From assembly GCA_020091685.1 (NCBI GenBank), contig CM034602.1:840051-904050 (forward strand): a DNA stretch of 64,000 nucleotides, written 5' to 3'. This document shows positions 58,746 to 64,000 of the stretch, in pieces. This stretch comes from Lutjanus erythropterus. Lineage: Eukaryota; Chordata; Actinopteri; Lutjaniformes; Lutjanidae. Position numbers and translations under genes: made by a program. Position 1 is the first letter of the stretch. Every line of letters starts with the position of its first letter. Below the pieces are notes generated by a model. The model saw nothing but the letters and a program-made list of their open reading frames with translations. It was not told where the DNA came from and did not search any database.

Positions 58746-59700
58746 TGATTTTTTTTGTGATTGAATGTTAGATCATCCAGATGAAACTAAACCCCGACTG
58801 GATTCATATTTTCTGCTTTGGTTCATGTTTCCTCTGTGAAGAAACTGAGCGGGAGTCAAAGTTGACAACAGACTGGACTGTGGAGTTCCATGTTCAGTTC
58901 AGTGTCTGTTGTTCTGTTCACTGAGTTTGAAATGTGTCACAAGATTAAAACTCTCTCGATGCCCAAAACTATGAGATGACAGAACTCAGTCGTTTTCTGC
59001 AGAAGTCAGCTGATAATGTCTTTTTCATGGATTGAGAAAAAGTTTTCATTGTGAACATAAATCTGTTTTTTGTGAACCCAGAATGTCAGAAAATGTCCTA
59101 ACAGAGGAGAATTGAACCTGAAAGATTTAAATTGAGTTGATCCACTGAGAGAAACTGAGCAGTGAACTTTATAAAAGGAGTGAACACCTGCACAGGTGTT
59201 TCCTGTTTCATGTGTCTGATTAGAATGAGCTCAGGTGGAGGATATCTGGAGCTGCACGAGGACACAAAACTCACTCAGAGAAAAATAACAGGTGGACGTG
59301 ACTTCATTTCCTTTTCTTTTTGTCACCTGTTGTTGGGTTTTAATATTCATCTGTTCTGCTGCTGCACGAGTTTGATGATATGAACTTTAACCTAACTGGG
59401 CCAGTTCTGAGTTAATTAGGAGGCAGAAACAGTTTCTGGTTTGGGATGGTGTTTGTCCACAGTTTGTCTGTAATCTATTAACTCCACCCTCCTCTCCTCA
59501 CCACTGTAAACACAAATAACTGATCAATACTTTGTTTATGGGATTAACCAGCTGAACTTGTTACATTTAAAATGAATAAAACATAAAAATAAAACACCAA
59601 AAGAAAATCTGATAAAACCTAAACACTAAACCTGCTTCTCAGGGGCATTTCTGTAAAATCTGCTCAGCTGAGTGAAGAAACAACAGGAGAACGCTGGTGG
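58746..59700. other. Intergenic spacer
   Basis: No gene, structured repeat or clear regulatory motif recognised. Confidence 0.6.
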
Positions 59701-62274
59701 ATGCAGAGAGGAGACTTTTATTTTGACAGCATTCATTCTGCAGGAAGTACACCACAGCTGACATCTTTGAAAGTTCCCCAGTTCTTCACAAGAAGATAAT
59801 CTTTGGCTTCACTTCAGCCAGCGACCTGCAGAGAACCGCTCAAAGTGTCCAGAAACTCCCAAACACACTCCTGCACTGTTAAATAAAAACTCTGAGGAGT
59901 TAAAAAATAAAATTAGCACTCTGAATGGCACATCATCATCATCATCATCATCACATCAAACCCTTAGAAACCTGCAGGCAGAAATCCCCTCTGACCACAT
60001 GGTCCATAAAGAAACAGAACAAAACTAAACACTGAGGTCTGCAGGACAGACGCTGCGTTTGCATGTTATCAGAAAAGTCAATCAGTTTCAGTGTTGCGTT
60101 CAAATGCCACGTTTGTTAGGAAAATCAAACCCTTAAAACAAATGCTGCATCTTTTGTTATTTCATTCAGACTTTTCCTCCAATCACAAAACCTGCTGCAG
60201 CAAAACTGAGGTGAGAAAAAACCCGACATCATCCTTCACTTTGTATCTCCAGCAAACAGATTAAAAATGTGTTTTTAAAGAAAACTGAACTCAATTCTGA
60301 CTTTGCAAGACTCAAACATCCTGCAGCTTAAAAAATACTAATCCCCTCTGAGGATCTGACTGACTGGGACAAAACACACAACTTTACTCTGTAAAATGTA
60401 CAAAAATAGTGGAAAAAGGTTCATTCTGAGCTCTGGTGACGTCTTCAACCTGCTGCTAACGGCCCAAAGTCCATCAATATTTCATTTACAATCATATAGA
60501 GTGGAGAGAAGTGGCAAAACATCACAATTTTAATAATCAATTCAGCAATAAGTAATTTATCAAGCAAAAAATGTCAAACTTTCTATGGTTTTGGTTCCTA
60601 ACGTGAGCATTTCATCAGCTTTTCTCTGTTTAAGTCACTTTACATCGAGGTTTTTTTTAAACTGTTGGTCGAATGAAACAAGTAATATGAAGAGGAAACT
60701 GTGACGGATATTTTTCTCCTGACAGAACATACCATTAATTACAGGATTAATCGAACAAACCAGATGGAACCTGTTAATCAGTGAGCTTCAGATCTACTGG
60801 TTGATTTGATTATGTTTGGACCAATCACAGATCAGCTAACGTTTAGCTTCTGGGGGCCGCGGTCAGTGTTTTTGGGTCCTCTGGAGCAGCCAGCAGATAT
60901 CTGGACCAACAGTTACTCTGGTTGTTGTTGTTGGGGGGGGGGGGGGGAATAAGGAATAATCCCCCAACACTTTAAAATACAGAAACATCAATAAACTCTT
61001 GATATCTGGTAGGTTTTTCACACTTTGTTGTCTGATCCAGCTCATTCATTTCCTTCACACAGAACTGCATGAAAATATATTTTGTCTGTTGCACCACAGA
61101 CAAGATTTAGAGCACATTATGATAAGAGATGTTCCAACACAACATTTTCCTTCCTGAACTTTGCATCTCAGCTGATACTGATCACTGATCTGATCCCAGT
61201 GTGATAGAGCAGCTCTTTAACTATGAATCCTGTGTGGATGTGACAGGATGGTTACTGTTAGAACCGAGTCAGGTTTAATGTTTCAGGCCCAAAGAATTAT
61301 AAGACATCAGATCAGCCCATAGAATCATGTTCACTGTATGAAAATATCATATCTAACCTCAGCTTGGCTCTTTTCTAAAGTTATTAAAGGTCATCACAGG
61401 TCCAAAGTTGTGGACGTGATCAGAAACAGACCCATGAAAAACCTACCAGAACCCAAAGAGACGATAAGACCTGATCCAAGAGAGAAAACCAGAAACATAA
61501 CACACCAACAAAATCAATAAATAATCAATGTCAACTCACAACACAGACTCAAATAAAGACAAAAGTAGATCTGTAAGATCTGTGTACATGGACACATTTT
61601 TCTGTTTTCTCAGGTTAAGATGTAACGTCTGGTTAGACTTTCAAAATAAAGGTCTTCACTGTGTTTAGGCACCAAAACTACTTGGTTAGATTTAGGACAT
61701 CGTCTCAAGACAGGAACCAAATCCTGGTCTCCTGTTGGCTCTTTTCCACCAAACTATCTCTGGTTCTTGAACCGGTTTCATTCAAGATTCTTGGGACCTT
61801 GGTGTTATTGAAAAAAAAAAAACAGCCTGTGTCTCCACCAGTCTTGAACAGAACCACTGTAACCAAGGATCATTATCAACCTGAACTAACCTGAAACACC
61901 AGATGGAAAGGAAGGTCCAGCTTCAATAACGACCTGCAGAACAGGACATGCTGATCTCGGTCCTGGGAACCAACTTTTCACGTTCCGAGACAATTTATTC
62001 TCAGTGAAAATGCTCCCAACAGTAGAAAACTGGGCCTGTTCTGGTTCAAGCACCTTGTTTTGAACCATTATGAGCATCAAAAATAAAATAAAAAATTACC
62101 AAAATGATAAAAATAAAAACCAAAACTAACTGGTCCAGAAACTGAAAAGTTGGTTCCCAGCTGGAACCAAAACATAGCAAGTTTTCCTTGGGAACCAAAG
62201 TTGGCGTGTCATATTCTGCAGATCATTGTGCAGCATCCAGCGAAGACTGGGTCACTCAATGACACCAAGGTTCT

Positions 62275-62400
62275 ACAACAGGGTTCTGCAAACTTTAGGA
62301 TAAAAAGAGCTATTTTTGCCCTCATCTTTACTGGAGATAATTTACTTTTCTTCTTTAGATTTAAACTTAAATCTTTCAAAAGTAGTTCAAAACTTGGTCT
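62275..62400 (+). repeat. MITE-like interspersed repeat, copy 4 (partial)
   Basis: Begins ACAGGGTTCTGCAAACTTTAG and carries GAGATAATTTACTTTTCTTC with TTTAGATTTAAACTTAAATC, as in the other copies. Confidence 0.5.
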
Positions 62401-63142
62401 CAGCGAGCTGTGAACCTGATTTGTCATCAATTTGGTGCCTGAAATCTTTTTCTCAAAGATTTAAATTTATCTACAGAACAAAATCATCTCAACAAACGAT
62501 CAGTAGTTGGTAAAACCCAGACGTTCTACAACATAACTGCCTCAAGATCCAGAGCTAATTTGGTAGAAAAGGGTCCTGTTTGACCCGTCTGTCCACCCCG
62601 ACCTCCTCCCGACTTGGACTTCGCTCAAAGTCATGCTGACTGTCGTGAAAAATATTGACAATTTGTGTCCACGTACACCAGCTGAAATCAGAGAAAACAA
62701 TTCCAAAAGTAAACTTTTCTTTATGCTTCAAAGACTAATTTAGAGAAAACACCCCCGACACACCCCACGAGATCAGTGACTCACTGACTCCAGACTCACT
62801 GTGGACCAGTAAAGACTGCAGCTCTACCTGTGACATCATCAATACTGAACATTAAAAACTCTTCATATTTTCCCTCTGACATAATGACCAAAGCTAAAGC
62901 TGCTGCACTGTGGGACAAATGTAAACCAGGTGACATCGTCCTCGACGCCCAAGACTTCACTGTTTATTAAAAACAAAACAAAACAAAACAAAAAACGGGG
63001 ATCTCTCTGTGGGAGAACATTCATAGTTCCTGTGCTCATGTCCTCAGATACATTTCAAAATAAAAGCATCTACAGAATCAGGATGATGGTACCATGTTCA
63101 GGGAATATTTGGTTTAGATTTTTAACCACTTAAAAAAACAGA

Positions 63143-63940
63143 CACTACATGGCCAAAAGTATGTGGACACCCACACCGTACACAAGGATGTGTCACTGAA
63201 CGGTGACACCGCAGACATCAAAGTTTTTGGCTTTGTGACATTTTTCAGGTTATCCAAAGAGAAACAAAAGAAAGGGAGAATTTGGTTAAACCATAAAGGA
63301 AATTTGTGCGTTTTAATGTTGACATTACATTAATTTTGCAGTTTATTCTCTTACCATTCCCTTTTTCTTGTGAAACATTAGATAGTTTTACCATTTCTGG
63401 CCTCTAAAAAATAGTCAAATTAAAAAGTTTGAGTGGAAAAAAGTCACTTTTTTATTGCCCAGTCTTAAATCACAGACATATTAAACCTGTGACGAGGAGT
63501 CACACAGATATTGCATCGTTTTACCCCTACAATCAGAAACACATTTTTCCTCTTACCTCTAGTGCTGCATTTCCAGATATTTCTTTCTACTAGAAAGAAA
63601 GTAGTGCCTACATGCAACTACTCACAGCAAGGTCTGTGGATTATCTTGAGTAACCAGGTTATGATTTTGGAAAAGTATTTTTAGATGCTTTGATCACCAC
63701 AAAGTTGAATGAGATCTAGATCCATATGTCACCTCTCTGGCTGTTATCTCCAAAACTCTACATGGATAAACAGAACTACAGGTGAGAGGGAAAATGTGCA
63801 TTTGTGATTTTGGGGTCAAATGTCCCTTTAAAGGAACACAAACCAAAACAGGCAAAATATCACTGGATAGTGTCCAACAGAACTAAGAGGCTAAAAAGAA
63901 TGTGGACGGCGGGTGTCTGCATACTTTGGGGCATATAGTG
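63143..63940. mobile_element. Nonautonomous DNA transposon, 798 bp, inverted ends
   Basis: The left end CACTACATGGCCAAAAGTAT, followed by GTGGACACCC, is mirrored at the right (complement: CACTATATGCCCCAAAGTAT, then GCAGACACCC). About 26 of 30 bases match. TA follows the right end; the left has GA instead, so the presumed TA duplication is eroded. No transposase frame remains. The ends resemble Tc1/mariner-type MITEs widespread in fish. Confidence 0.8.
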
Positions 63941-64000
63941 TAGTTTCAGTGATAAAAATATTTTCACAAATAATTATTACAAGCAAAACCTTTAAAATAA

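Larger units (their letters stand above)
59701..64000 (-). other. Possible long 3' UTR of a convergent gene
   Basis: On the minus strand AATAAA lies at 59722-59717, followed towards lower coordinates by a short spacer. No coding exon is recognisable in 4.3 kb. In human, ITGA11 is convergent with FEM1B, whose 3' UTR is several kilobases long, so fem1b is the natural candidate, but no part of its coding sequence is in the window. It contains (ATC)n at about 59934-59954, a 15-G run (60933-60947), MITE copy 4 (62275-62400) and a TIR element (63143-63940). Confidence 0.3.

Overview
The window is vertebrate nuclear DNA, almost certainly from a teleost and probably a percomorph. Its genes have many short exons with consensus GT/AG introns. 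It is also dense in (CA)n/(GT)n microsatellites, contains a Tc1-like element whose remains match fish Tc1 transposases, a tRNA-derived SINE with intact target-site duplications, and several nonautonomous DNA-transposon families. I see no prokaryotic, phage, organellar or CRISPR features.

Layout. Bases 1-455 are a degenerate ATGTC-type satellite. Bases 1627-1998 hold the last two coding exons of a small plus-strand gene that resembles the C-terminal part of CFAP97 domain-containing proteins. Bases 1999-8930 are intergenic and carry a good CTCF-like motif near 3470. Bases 8931-56382 are one complete plus-strand gene of 30 coding exons. It encodes an I-domain, collagen-receptor type integrin alpha subunit, closest to alpha-11 with some alpha-10-like residues. 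Its 3' UTR runs to a poly(A) signal at 58698. From about 59700 to the right edge there is no convincing coding sequence. A minus-strand poly(A) signal at 59717 suggests the long 3' UTR of a convergent gene lying beyond the window.

The integrin. I traced all 30 exons with consistent phases: signal peptide (exon 1), beta-propeller start (2-5), inserted I/A domain with full MIDAS (6-9), rest of the propeller with three DxDxDG-type calcium loops (10-15), thigh and calf domains (16-28), transmembrane helix (29) and GFF-type tail (30). The full-length product would be about 1200 residues, against about 1188 in human alpha-11. Such subunits pair with integrin beta-1 at the plasma membrane and bind fibrillar collagen through the I domain.

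The most striking observation is in exons 27 and 28. Exons 1-26, 29 and 30 are flawless, but these two neighbouring exons carry four apparent indels. As written, translation stops at 51894-51896 after about 1088 residues, before the membrane helix. Either this is a local consensus error (two of the lesions lie in C runs and one at a TC/CT repeat), or the gene makes a soluble or decayed product. Other notable structures are four 3' splice sites set directly against simple repeats, a perfect 218-bp palindrome in intron 28, an array of hairpins at about 50-bp spacing in intron 2, a 34-bp minisatellite made of small palindromes beside exon 2, and a perfect estrogen-response-type palindrome inside an interspersed repeat.
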